The position numbers and the translations under genes are program-made. Below, piece by piece: positions 41,713 to 52,483 of a stretch of 64,000 nt of DNA. The notes under the pieces are model-generated. The model saw nothing but the letters and a program-made list of their open reading frames with translations. It was not told the origin of the DNA and did no database searches. Source of the stretch: Neofusicoccum parvum (taxonomy: Eukaryota > Ascomycota > Dothideomycetes > Botryosphaeriales > Botryosphaeriaceae); contig CP087217.1 of the NCBI GenBank assembly GCA_020912385.1, positions 248,001-312,000 on the forward strand, written 5' to 3'. Positions within the stretch are counted from its first letter, which is position 1. Each line of letters starts with the position of its first letter.

Positions 41713-42438
41713 CTGGTAAGAAATATCATAGGGAAGACTAGCAGTAAAATTGCGTTTAATATTAGTATCAGCTAAGGTCCCGTCAGACTGAATAATTGAG
41801 GAGCTGATCAAAAGAATGGGAGAGACTCGGCGATGCTTTTTTTGTAGTCAGCCAGTCAAATTAGTTTGACTGATCAATGCTTCACGCCCTGTTTCCAAAG
41901 TTGGAAGACGAACCGATTCCTTGCGTTCACGCCTGAGTGCAAAGAGCCTTTATAAGGGTCGCAATTCGTACCATGTCGCTACATGTATAGAGATGAATAT
42001 GCGAAAAGCGTTCATGAGCATCCAAGCAGTGATGGGCGTGGTAACGTATGGGAATGTGGTCAAGAAGGAAATCATCGGTAGACCTGCATGCTCATCAGCC
42101 TCACAGCGAGTGATGCAGTATTTACCTCTGGCACAGCACTACAATTGAGTTCGTATGAAACCAGAGAACACCAGATACATGCAAGAGTGAGGTAAGAACT
42201 AGGCCGAGTATCGCTGACGCCTCGTCGGCAAGACCAAGCCCGACACGACACGACACGCCGACGTTTCACGGAAGCCTTCAGCCGGCAGCTCGACGGAAAA
42301 GAGAGTTACCGAGCTAAGCAGCTGGCTCAAACCGCTCGTGCCGCGGAGAATGCAAATCCGGGGTGCGGCTGAAGGTTGGTTCCTGGATCGGCGCCGGGAC
42401 TGGGTCAGGACGATGCACGCAAGGGCGACACCACGGGC
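41713..42438. other. Spacer with a short perfect hairpin
   Basis: The stretch holds a perfect inverted repeat AGTCAAA-TTAG-TTTGACT at 41854-41871 and no supportable gene. Confidence 0.45.
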
Positions 42439-42687
42439 TTACTTCTTACCCTCCCAGCAGGGCTGCATAACTTCGAACGTCTGCGCTAGAGGGCTTGGCG
42501 ACGTGGTCGCCTTGGCCGGCTTGGCTTCTGTCAATTTTTTCTGGATTCTCGTGCGGAAAGCTGAGCGTTGAAAGTCTCCGAGTTGGTGTGCCGATCGTGG
42601 TCGACAAAAGGCGGCGCCACGCCGTCTCGTCGGGTGCACGGCGGCGGAGACGGCTCTGCGAAGGCGGCGGCAGGCGGGGGACGACAT
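42439..42687 (-). CDS. Possible small mitochondrial protein
   Basis: An 82-aa frame starts at the ATG at 42687 with an Arg-rich, acid-free N-terminus (MSSPACRRLRRAVSAAVHPT), typical of a mitochondrial presequence. A Lys/Ala/Thr/Pro tail follows (RTRIQKKLTEAKPAKATTSP). A GTAAGA-type donor overlaps the last codons, so the frame could be a first exon. I know no family for it, and the surrounding GC-rich DNA is open in other frames too, so this is a weak call. Confidence 0.22.
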   Translation of the reverse strand: MSSPACRRLRRAVSAAVHPTRRRGAAFCRPRSAHQLGDFQRSAFRTRIQKKLTEAKPAKATTSPSPLAQTFEVMQPCWEGKK

Positions 42688-43436
42688 GTGAGGCCTGCGG
42701 GCGACGGAATGGCTCAGGTCGGCATGTGAGAGGCAAAGACAAACGGACGTCGGACGCGTGGCGGGTTCGTCGGGGAACGGGCCCGTGCTCGGGGTGTTGA
42801 GGCGGGACACGCCGTTCCGTCCGCAGGGATGCAGCGGCAAGCATGGCCTGCAGCCCGAGAAGTTGGCCGCGGTGCCTGCAATTTGAGTTTGGCAGCGTCG
42901 GACGGCCGCCTGCTGGACGTTTGGAGCGACGTGTGGCGCTGCTCTGGCGGCCGTCCAAGCGGACAGAGCGCAAGTGAGGTGAGAGGTGAGAGCGCGCACA
43001 CTAGGGACCGCGATTGCGTGCTTTCCTAATCATGACGTCGTCGTCACCTCCTGCGCCGTCCCTTCTCCAGTTCTTATCAGCCTCCGCCTCTCGCAATTTC
43101 CCAGGCCTCTCCCCAGTCTCACCCACCGCCTATATCATCACCGCCGCGCCGCCTCCTCAATGCGGGCTGTCGTTGGCGTCGCCTGAGCTCCGCACTCGCT
43201 GTTGGGCTGCCGCGCACAGCCGCCGAGCTTCTTTCCAAACCGTCCATACGGCATCCGCGGAGCTGTTCTCTGTCTACGCCATCTCCTTGGCCCCAGCATT
43301 TTCCGCGACTCCGCTCTCGTAAACGCCTCAATCCAAATCCGACCCCTTTTTTCTCGCGAATAAAGGCTGGTCGTCCCCGCTGAGTGCTGTAACACAACCA
43401 CAGCCGAAGTCGTACACGACCGCAACATCGCCCGCC
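42688..43436. other. GC-rich region upstream of MFS gene
   Basis: The promoter and leader of the MFS transporter gene; an AATAAA-type TATA-like sequence lies at about 43361-43366. Several open frames exist because the DNA is GC-rich, but none has domain support. Confidence 0.45.
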
Positions 43437-45173
43437 ATGGCACCCTCATCGAAAGCCTGGCGCACGCTCACAAACACCCTCCAAATCACTCCCGACTATT
43501 CCGTTCCGCCGGTCGGCCTTCATTGGCGGAGCAACACGTTCTTCATCATTGCAACTGTTGCGATTGGCCTCTTCACTGATCTTTTCCTCTACGGCCTCAT
43601 CGTTCCAATTCTGCCGTACATGCTTCATGACAGGCTGGATGTCCCCAAATCCGACACTCAGCCCTATGTTTCCGGCCTGCTCACGGCCTATGCTGCAGCA
43701 AGCGTTCTGTTCAGCCCTGTTTCTGGTGTTCTGGCCGACCGAGTAAGCACTCGCCAAGCTCCGTTCCTGCTTGGCCTGCTGAGCTTGCTTGCGGCGACGG
43801 TGTTGCTATTCTTGGGGAACAACATTGCCGTGCTTGTCATTGCTCGAGTCTTGCAGGGAGTAGCAGCTGCCGTAGTCTGGACCATCGGATTGGCTCTATG
43901 CCTTGAGACCGTAGGCTCAGATAATTTAGGGAAGACCATTGGTTCGGTAAGTTCTCCTTGATTTCTATGGTGATGGAAACAGGGACAGTCATTTTCTGAT
44001 GCCCTCAAAGATCTTCAGCTTCATCTCCGTGGGAAACCTGGTAGCACCGGTATTGGGTGGTGTGCTTTACGAGAAGGCCGGCTACCCCGGTGTGTTCAGT
44101 ATCGGTTTTGCCATTCTCGCTATTGATTTCATCATGCGTCTGCTTGTGATTGAGAAGAAGGTTGCTGCGCGCTACGAGACCAAGGACCCGACACAGGGAG
44201 ATTTGGACCAGGACCTTCGCCAAGAGACTCGTGGTCATGACAGAGCCGCTGATGAGACTGGATACAACGAGGAGACTCCACTCTTGTCCAAGAAAGAGCA
44301 TGACTACTACAAGATCTCACCAGATCAGCCTGCAATTGCGCGAAAGATCAAGCTACTTCCCTGTCTCAAACATCCTGGACTTGTCACAGCCTTCCTCATC
44401 GCTGGTATTCAGGCTTTCCTCCTTGGAGCCTTCGACGCAGTAAGCCTCCCTTACTCTACCATCCCAATCCAGACTAACTCTCCCAGACCGTCCCTACCGT
44501 TGCCGAGCAATACTACTCATTCACGTCCCTCAAATCCGGCCTCCTCTTCCTCCCACTCGGCGTCTCCGACTTCCTCCTCGGCCCCGTCTTCGGCTGGGCC
44601 GTCGACCGCTTCGGCACGAAGCCCGTCGCAACCTTCTCCTACTTCTACCTCGTCCCGATCCTCATCCTCCTCCGGCTCCCCAAGCCCTGCCCCTCCTCCC
44701 CCTCGTCCCTCTCCCTCCTCTCCTCCATCTACCCCACCACACCCCCGTCGACATCCTCCCTCAAAGCCCTCGCCGCCTGCGCCAACCCCACCAACGAAAT
44801 CGCCATCTGGTCCGCCCTCCTCTTCCTCGCCGGCATCGGCCTCGCCGGCACCAGCGCCCCCAGCATCGTCGAGGCCGGCGCCATCGTCAAGAAGTTCCAC
44901 GAGCGCAACCCGGACTTCTTCGGGGCCGACGGCCCGTACGCCCAGCTGTACGGCCTGAGCAGCATGGTCTTCAGCGCCGGCCTGACCATCGGCCCGCTCG
45001 TGGCCGGCGGCCTGAAGACGAAGATCGGATACGGGGACATGAACGCCGTGGTGGCGGTGGTGTCGGGGCTGACGGGCGTGGCGGCGTTTGTGTGGATTGG
45101 AGGGAGGGCGAAGTGGAGGGATTTGAGGAGGGTGGGGGATATGGCGTGGTGGAGGGGGCAGGGGGGTGCGTAG
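43437..45173 (+). CDS. Major facilitator superfamily transporter (DHA1-like)
   Basis: Exons 43437-43946, 44011-44439 and 44487-45173 give 541 aa; introns are 64 and 47 nt, both phase 0 with GTAAGT/GTAAGC donors. About 12 TM helices can be traced in two halves separated by a charged central loop (about residues 220-290). MFS motif A appears after TM2 as GVLADRVSTRQAPFLLGL, and TM4-TM5 follow as ARVLQGVAAAVVWTIGLALC. The arrangement suits a proton-coupled drug or metabolite exporter of the 12-TM DHA1 group, including vesicular-amine-transporter-like members. Substrate unknown. The 3' 140 nt are G-rich against a C-rich preceding part. Confidence 0.85.
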
Positions 45174-46257
45174 GGTGCGGTGGGAGTAGGAGTGGAGGGG
45201 AGGTGAGGTTGGGGGGTTCTGGGTGGGTTTTATGGCTGGAAGGGGTGGGACTGCGGACGGATAAACGACACAATCGGCGTTCTGGAACAGATGGCATGGT
45301 TGGGAGGTAGATTCATGGTGTTCAGATGGAATTATATGGGATTATGGATTAGCAAGACAAAAGTAATTATGATTAGCTTCTGGAAATGGACAGGTGTGTT
45401 CTTGGAATCGGGCACTTGCCCTGTATGAGCATCTCGGACCCCTTCCGCCCGTGCCAAGTCTGTGCTCGAAGACACGCACATGGACTGGTAGAGTCACTTG
45501 ATGCTCCACAATCGGGCCAAGTAAAATTTCTCCTTATAAGCAGGGCCGATGCTGCTGTTAGCCTTCGAACGGCGAACTCTCCAGAAGAGCCGAGAAGGCA
45601 CCCCACTGGAGCTTGGTACTGGAGTCGCTTACAGAGCGAGATGATTGGGATTCACTCCGGCGCTTCAGTATGACTACCAGCTCAAACTTTCCTCCCGGAG
45701 AGAAGGCACAAAACGACCGAGTCCACATCTTCATTTACTCTCAGCTCGGTATGATCATTGCTGAAAGGGGATCGGCGCCATTGCACGAAAGTGGTGATGC
45801 ACTGCATGATGTTGGTGCACTTCATGATGTAATTATGCTGGTGAGCTTCACATATATCCTAGAAAGTTGACTTGGTGATTGAAGGGCAGAAACAAAATGA
45901 AAAATGACTCCCACCTCGAGAGTGTGGTGTACGGGAGGCCAGAGTTAGAGCGTCAGTGACGAGTGAACAGGTTCGGAGCAGAGTGAACTCGGAATACACA
46001 GTTGTTTACTTCGAGGGAGAAAGCATACTCTGGAGGGTCTTATCTGGACCTCTTTCTCGAAGTTTTGTTCGGGTGTACGGCGAGCTGGTTTGTAGCATGC
46101 ACGTGGAGCGGAAACACAAAGACGAAGTAATCAAGAACACCCACGACCTTCTCCGCGATACCATGATGTCTGTATTATTTTCATTACCGCCCGGCTTTGG
46201 GCTCTCCGCTTTTTCGATTAGACGCAACACACTCCCACCCATTAACCCCATAGCTCC
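45174..46257. other. Convergent intergenic region
   Basis: The region lies between the 3' ends of the MFS gene and the small secreted-protein gene. No supportable gene; a short direct repeat (TGATGTTGGTGCACTTCATG) near 45806 is unremarkable. Confidence 0.5.
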
Positions 46258-46772
46258 TCAAAAGCTCCGGTTCGTCGCGTTAACCTTAACGAACCCATCG
46301 CAGTTCAGCTCATCATCCGCCGCACAGCTCATGGCCACATCCGCGCTGCCCCAAACCGTCGCGCCGGACACGAACTTGCCCGAGCCCCAAGACACCGACT
46401 GGGTGAGCTCGACATCTACACCCAAGAGTCAGCCCCCATCGCCGCAACACCAGCGCCAACGTCCGAAAAGCAGCACTCACAATCCGGCCTCCCCAGCGCC
46501 TTCGACACATCAAAGTCCAGCGTCCAGTCGTCGCAGTGCTTGACCTCTGTCAGCGTAGCGCCCGTCCAGGCGGACGAGCAGTGGAAGTCCGTCCCCTCCT
46601 GCGCGACGTCGCGCGCGTCGTCGACGAAGGCGACGGTCAGGTTCTTGACCCAGCCGCCGTCGGTGCGCGCGCTGGTGACGTTGACGTTCCAGTAGCCGAA
46701 GGGGAAGGCGTCCTGGGCCAGGGCGGCGGCGGCGAGGGACAGGAGGGGGGCGGCGGTGGAGGCGAGGCGCAT
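46258..46772 (-). CDS. Small secreted four-cysteine protein, Alt a 1-like
   Basis: Exons 46772-46481 and 46415-46258 (intron 65 nt, GTGAGT..TAG, phase 1) give 149 aa. Residues 1-20 are a signal peptide (MRLASTAAPLLSLAAAALAQ). The mature part is beta-rich with four Cys in a C-(~15)-C ... C-(~7)-C pattern and the blocks GYWNVNVTSARTDGGWVKN, FHCSSAW and DDELNCDGFVKV. Order, length and cysteine placement recall the Alt a 1 family of secreted fungal beta-barrel proteins; I rate that as a plausible, not proven, match. A TATA-like ACATATAC lies about 90 nt upstream of the ATG. Extracellular; function unknown. Confidence 0.68.
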
Positions 46773-47521
46773 GGTTGGGGCTGGAACGAATGGCGGATGG
46801 GTGGAGCGAGGGGATGGCTGGTGGAGGGGGGAGCTGCGGCATGCGGCTGGAGGTGTATATGTAGCCAGGACGACGGCGGCGTGCTCGTCAGGCCGGTTGT
46901 CCCGGGGTCTATAATTATCTCGTATTGGTAGCGAGCGCGCCTGGGGAGGTGTGGATGCGAAGGGGACGGGTGCAGGGGTGGAAGGCGGGCCGTTTGGCAA
47001 ACACGATGTGCTGGCCGGGTGGGACCTGCATGTTGTGGCTGCGGCGTGGACAGCACTTGCTGAAACGCCGGGGCTTTTGGTCGGAGAGAAGCTGTCCGTT
47101 CGGACCGCTGCACTGCTGTTCGAAATTGATCTTCCCGCGCCTTGCGGGGGTGGCCTCGCTAAGCATGGAATACGGGCTACAGTAGCATTGGATCTGCTTT
47201 TCTATGGGGGCTTCGATGCGCCGCTACCTTCCGTTTCGAGGGCGTCCGCGGCTTAGTTGGGCATAGAAATTACTTGAGAATATTGAGAACACATGTTGCG
47301 CAGGACATTTTGGCCTCCGGGAGGGTGCATGCGGTGTCAATTTCCGATTTCGCGCGTATGCAATGCTACTGGGATTCTTTTGAGCTCTTTGCGGTCCCTC
47401 TTGGACTTAAAAGCATGCATGTATAGTCGAGGGTAAGCGAAGCGAAGCGATGGAGCGATTCCCGAAAAGCTTATATACAAGCGTAAGGGGTAGCGTCACA
47501 TCATCGCAGACGAGCCTCTGT
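46773..47521. other. Intergenic region between secreted-protein and SDR genes
   Basis: Promoter of the secreted-protein gene on the left and 3' end of the SDR gene on the right. No additional gene supported. Confidence 0.5.
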
Positions 47522-48456
47522 CTACCACGGAGGGCACTTTCCGTCGTATTGATTGACACCCTCTGCTTTTTCCCACCCAGCCACGTGAACATTGAAAAAT
47601 TTTCCCGTGTCCTCAGCAGTCACGCGGAGAATGATGTCCAAGGTGGCTGTGGAGCCCTGTTCGATCGTCAAGTCCGCGTATGATCCACCGAGGTCGGTCT
47701 TGATCCACTGTTTTAGGAGTTGTAAGCGGTATTTCAGAGCATTGCCATGGCATCGGACGAGGAGTTGAGTGTGTTGACTTACACCAGGGGAGAGTGCGAC
47801 GACGGTGAAGCCCTCGCTCTCGAGAGTCAGGGACCATTGCACAGTGAGCATGTTCAAAGCAGCTTTGGACACCATGTATGCTGGGACTGGATGGAATCTG
47901 TACGTCGGAGCCGTGGTTATGGACCCTAAGGTAGATGAACTGCATCCATTAGTTCCAGTCCCAAGAAAAAGCCAAAGGATGCCCACATGTTGATGACTTT
48001 CTTCAAGCTACCCTTCCTAAGGAGCGGAAGAAAAGCAGTACTGACGTATTGCACACCGGTGACGTTAATGCTGAAGACCTTTTCGAGATCCTCCCTGCGT
48101 CCATCAGTTCAGAATTACCTGCCAAGACTTCCGGAGACACATTCTACTCACATCTTATCGACACTGGTGCCTTTGCTCATGATTCCAGCATTGTTGATCA
48201 AAACGTCAAGGCCCCTTCCATCAAGAGATTTCTCAACGTGGCGTGCAGCTTCCTTGACACTCTCTTCGGAGGTGACGTCAAGTTGGACGTATTCAACTCG
48301 GCCAGCGTACTCGGCGATGATCTCTCTCAAACTGTCCGTATTGCTGCGTGCGGAGGCAAACACTTTGCTGACCTCCGAAGAGGGCTTGGAGGCAAGAAGA
48401 GCGGCGACAGCAAGGCCAATGCCACGAGAGGAGCCAGTGATCAGGTAAGAAGCCAT
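47522..48456 (-). CDS. Short-chain dehydrogenase/reductase
   Basis: Exons 48456-48152, 48094-47987, 47939-47783 and 47707-47522 give 251 aa; introns are 57, 47 and 75 nt. The Rossmann motif TGSSRGIG is at residues 7-14, NNAG at 88-91, the catalytic serine region ISSTLGS at 138-144, and Y159-x3-K163 completes the triad. After the catalytic region LSPGWIKTDLGG is the usual C-terminal SDR loop. The size and motifs suit a classical NAD(P)-dependent SDR related to the C-factor/sniffer group. Substrate unknown. A TATA-like TGTATAAG sits about 120 nt upstream, and GATAAG motifs occur 470-580 nt upstream. Confidence 0.88.
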
Positions 48457-49156
48457 ATTGGCGTTTGGCAGATCCCAGAGGTATATGATTTAGATTATGC
48501 GAGTAGAGACTACAATGAAGTAGCAGCTGGTAGATGAGGAACAACTCCACATGGAGCCAGGAAATGCTCTCCACTTATACACATCAAAGCAAAGGACATT
48601 CGAATTTCGTAGACGAGAAGATTCCACGTGTCTTGAGTTAGCCAAGCAGAATTCCCTGCGAATGGCGTCCAGCTTAGAAATCATACAGGAAAATAAGGAT
48701 ATGGTGGTACGGTGTTGTGTGGGTGAAAAAGTCGCGAAGGATCGAAGGATTGCGCCAAGCTTCAGTCAGCGCCAAAGCAAGATGCTAAATTGGATGAATT
48801 TACGGAACACAGAATACTTGATCGGGACGGTCAACCAATTAGCACAGCTAGCCATTTACCACTGACTGTATTTCCGCTGGTCTAGCCTTTTGTATAACCA
48901 GAACGCGAAATGTAAACAGATCGGTAGCGGAGATAGGTTAGACGGAGATAAGGTTGGTGAAGCCAAAGTAGGCAAATGTAAGACGGAGGTAAGAGTGACG
49001 GAGATAAGGTTTGCTGAGGCATAATTGACGGAGGTAAGATACGTAGCTTCTGTATACAGTACTGTCAAACCATGAGGTCCCTAAACGCTCAGTGGAATGC
49101 CATGCGATCTTCATCCTCAATCCCGTTTCCTTGGTTGCTACCACTTCGATTCGCCA
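48457..49156. other. SDR promoter and downstream end of the F-box-like gene
   Basis: The region separates two co-oriented minus-strand genes. It holds the promoter of the SDR gene, including a GATA-rich repeat cluster listed separately. Confidence 0.55.
48927..49039. repeat. Five-copy GACGGAG(A/G)TAAG repeat cluster with GATA motifs
   Basis: Copies start at about 48927, 48941, 48982, 48997 and 49027. Three contain GATAAG or GATAGG, which fit the HGATAR site of fungal GATA factors. Spacing is irregular, so this is not a simple tandem repeat. It lies 470-580 bp upstream of the SDR start. Confidence 0.6.
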
Positions 49157-50234
49157 TCACGCAGACAGACTATCCTCCACAAACAAGTACCGAATGTATA
49201 GCAGTGCTGCCTGCGCAATGCGCTCGCTCTGTATGCGTCGCATTTTGCTTTCCTTTGGCTTGCCCATCTTGACCCACGCATTGTACGCCTTTTCCAGATT
49301 GCGACGCGCGTTCATGCAATCCTCAGATGTTTCGCATTTATTCTCCTCCCGCGTCGAGTAATGCAAATGTGCAACCCATAAGTCTCCCTCTTCGTTCCGT
49401 ATGGAGGGAATGCAGGTCCTATGACAGAAGCAAAACCATGTCAGCTTGTCTGTGGACCTGAAGAAGGGTTCTGAAGCGCACAATTCCACCACCAGCCGAG
49501 GATCCCCACGCTGAATACTGCAGCTGGTTAAGAACAAACAGGACATACCAAAATTTCTGATCACGCTGCACAGTTTTGATTATCTCCGACTGGCCATGGT
49601 CCAAGCTAGTGTGGCGATCCCATTGCTCGCAGATGCTGAATACCGGGTATGTATCACGCACGGCTACTTCTTTTTTGAACAATTTCAGCCGCAAGAGTGG
49701 GTTGGCCTTGATGGCGAGAAATCTGCCCCAGTGCTGCGTTTTTCTTTCAGCAAAAGCGTTAGAAGGATTGAAGACGTGATCCTCGAGTACGAGTGAGAGG
49801 TAGCGCAACGACTCGCAAGTTCCGAGGATTTGCATGCCGCATTCATCCGGAAACTGAGGAACGAAGTCCCTAATCACTGGATCGTAGCTGCCGTAGACAT
49901 GGATCGCGACGGATTTGAGGAATTTGGTATAGTTTGAGGGCCATATAGTTCTGTCCCATCTGCATGAACTGTAGTCGATCGACCGGGCCGGATCGTTGGT
50001 CAGGAGGTGGATGCATGCGGAGCGCTGGATGAAGGTGTATTCGCGGAAGATAGTCGCGAAAACCTCATCGTGGACCTGGTTGTTGAGCAGAAGAACACTC
50101 ATCAGATCTGAACCCCTTGTCACCTCTCCTCTGGCATTGGAAATCATGCGACGTGAGGCACCGAATATGTACCAGAAGTAAATCTTGTCTCGTAGCTCTC
50201 GTGGGAGATCGAGAAATTCTGTTGTGGTCGCCAT
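49157..50234 (-). CDS. F-box/2EXR-type protein
   Basis: Exons 50234-49549 and 49418-49157 (intron 130 nt, GTATGT..TAG, phase 2) give 315 aa. The N-terminus EFLDLPRELRDKIYFWYIFG followed by VLLLNNQVHDEVFATIFREY is the F-box-like/2EXR pattern common in Pezizomycotina. The middle part is Leu-rich (LRYLSLVLEDHVF), and the C-terminal exon has a charged helix and four Cys. Such proteins occur in large, variable families; a role as a ubiquitin-ligase adaptor is possible but not shown here. Joining the exons directly with the 25-nt gap that first suggests itself was rejected as too short for an intron. Confidence 0.7.
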
Positions 50235-50788
50235 TCTCCGTTAGTTGAAGATTTCAACAAGAGGATGAGTCGAGGTTATCTGGCTTTTATTAAATTAACA
50301 AAAAAAAAAGGGCAGCAGAACCCAACCCAGTGGTCTCGCAAGCGACAAGGAGCCATGGTTCGGGACGACCAACAGAGATTCGGGCATTCCCTTCACGGTA
50401 TTTCCGGTACTACCACGTAATCAGCCCAGTAGTGAGACTTGGCTTAGGCACACAAAGCTATATACCTCATCCTACCAGACTACATAGCCTTAAAAGCTTA
50501 GCCTTAGCATAAGGCATAGAAGTTCTCGGGTCGGTTCTTATCCGCTCTCTCCCACCATTGAAGTTTCTAGTCGTGCGAACCGCGACACCTGTCATCAAAC
50601 ATTCTATAGCAAAACTGCAACTTAATCATTTTGAATTACAACACATTCGCTTAACTATGCATTACAGTTTCTATTCCGCTTCCACCAAATTACACCACAG
50701 ACATCCATTAACTCGTGCATATAGAGCGCCGCTGAAAATTCCCTCAAGCGTGAACTTTACCCCAGGCAACGCGAGAGGCCACGGGGCC
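50235..50788. other. Intergenic region
   Basis: Promoter of the F-box-like gene on the left (with an A-tract at about 50299-50309) and 3' end of the secreted-protein gene on the right. No gene seen. Confidence 0.5.
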
Positions 50789-51475
50789 TCACAGAACAGT
50801 CGTGATGTCCGTGAGACAGGAAGTCTCCTCCAACCCATCGTATTCAGGGCCCTCAGAAAAGCATTCAGGAACAAGCTGAATCTCGGTGCAGTTCATCCAA
50901 GACGGGTCCGTGTTGTAGATAGGATCGGTGCCCCACTTCGCCAGGTTGGTCCAGTACAAGTTCGCCCACACCGGCGAGTAAGAGGTCAGGTTGCATGCGA
51001 CGAACGAAGCGCCTGTGCCCACCTCTTCCAGGATCGGGATGCCGTCTGCGTCCGCAATTTGCGCCTCCGCTTCTTGATTGCCGAGAAGTTGAAGGCCCGG
51101 GATGTTCACGGAAGACAAGGCCAACCCCGTGCCGTCGTTGTTCTCGAAGCCGAATTGAGTTGTCCGATCCGGAAGGCTTCCGCGGACGCGGGTCTTGTCC
51201 CCGTCGGTCTGGGTGTAGAATGTGTCGCCGCCCCTGCTGTCCGCGTTTCCGGGATTCCAGAGGACTCCCCACAGCCAGTCTGCAGGGACGTTGTGCGTGT
51301 TCACGGGAAGCTTTCGGAGTTCCACGGGCCAGCCATCAATTTGGGGAGTGGCCTCGGTCTTGGGGCCGGTGACCCTGACGCGAAGTTTGTAGTAGAGGGA
51401 GGAGTCTGCGGCAGAGACGGAGGGAAGAGCCGCCAAGAGGCCAAGGGCAACGGTTGTGATCGTCGAAGGACTCAT
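50789..51475 (-). CDS. Secreted protein of unknown function
   Basis: Single-exon frame of 228 aa from the ATG at 51475; the frame is open to a TTG two codons earlier. Residues 1-23 are a signal peptide (MSPSTITTVALGLLAALPSV). The mature part has the N-terminal strand SSLYYKLRVRVTG, the blocks WLWGVLWNPGN and FVACNLTSYSPVWANLYW, and four Cys in the C-terminal half. Sites N-C-T and N-L-T are potential N-glycosylation points. It resembles fungal secreted proteins of the DUF7907 kind in its C-terminal Cys/LYW/LVPEC layout, which I hold only as a possibility. A GATAAAA TATA-like box at 51548-51554 lies about 75 nt upstream. Confidence 0.72.
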   Translation of the reverse strand: MSPSTITTVALGLLAALPSVSAADSSLYYKLRVRVTGPKTEATPQIDGWPVELRKLPVNTHNVPADWLWGVLWNPGNADSRGGDTFYTQTDGDKTRVRGSLPDRTTQFGFENNDGTGLALSSVNIPGLQLLGNQEAEAQIADADGIPILEEVGTGASFVACNLTSYSPVWANLYWTNLAKWGTDPIYNTDPSWMNCTEIQLVPECFSEGPEYDGLEETSCLTDITTVL

Positions 51476-52483
51476 CGTCAATCGGAATAGATAGTGTTCG
51501 AGCTTCGTTGGTTGTCAATTAACCTCACACCAAGGTTGTCAGTCTGCTTTTATCCATGGTAGATGCCAAGAGGTCACATTATTGAATCACACCACGCATA
51601 CGAAGGTGTTACACTGTAGCCTACAACGACTCTAAATGTAGCTACCTACTAAATGTTCGAAGGAAAGTGGCTTCTTCACCCCCGTCCAACATAACTTCCC
51701 AAGTTGTACAAGTACTGCAAGCATTTCTAGACATGACGCGAGAAGGATGCACTGTGGAGACCATTTCATAGGTTCTAGAATATTTCTAATAAGCCAGATA
51801 ATTTCTTATTGGCTGCTACCAACTTCGCTGGCTTTTTATTTTTCTTTTCTTCCGAGCAACTATTCCTCAACGATGGATGTGCAGGGGAAGCGCGTGTAAA
51901 CACGAAGATCCTGCGGGATCCAGGATCCTGCGCGCTAAAGATAGCAACAAGGGCTTTCTCGATTATGATTCACCCGAAACAGGCGACAACAATTACCACC
52001 CAAATCAGCACACTATCCATTAGCATACCGTATGAAGTATGGTTTCATCTCAGTGGCACTCTAGAGTGGATCAAACATGGTAGTATTCACTAGGGTCAAT
52101 GCTTGTTACGGTCGGCACTGCCTTTACAGCAAAGACATCACGAGCCAAGACGTGAAAAAGGAGCATAATCCTGGTGATAGAACGGGCGGCTAAGTAAAAT
52201 CTCCGTTGTCTGGCCCGCTGCTTTCTCAACATGACAGATACATGATTTGACCTCATCTTCGTGCTCTCAACTGGACAGTTTGGTAAGGGGCTTTCAAAGG
52301 ACCCTTCGCAGCCTGGAAAAGTCCCACATTGATGCACGCATAAAGACAGTTTTAGCCTTCTCCCAACCTTTGAAGCGAACATAGGACCAACAAATATGCA
52401 AAGAGAAAAACAGCACACATCAGCCTGATTACCAAAGTCCATCGACATGTGGGTTTTCGTAAGCTTTCCCCCATCAAACTCCC
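51476..52483. other. Intergenic region
   Basis: The left side is the promoter of the secreted-protein gene. The rest is AT-richer with no supportable gene; a GATCCTGCG sequence occurs twice within 25 bp near 51910. Confidence 0.5.

Noticed and set aside
49524..49548. 25-nt intron in the F-box-like gene
   Set aside because: Too short for a spliceosomal intron; a 130-nt intron with the same donor and a TAG acceptor fits phase and coding sense.
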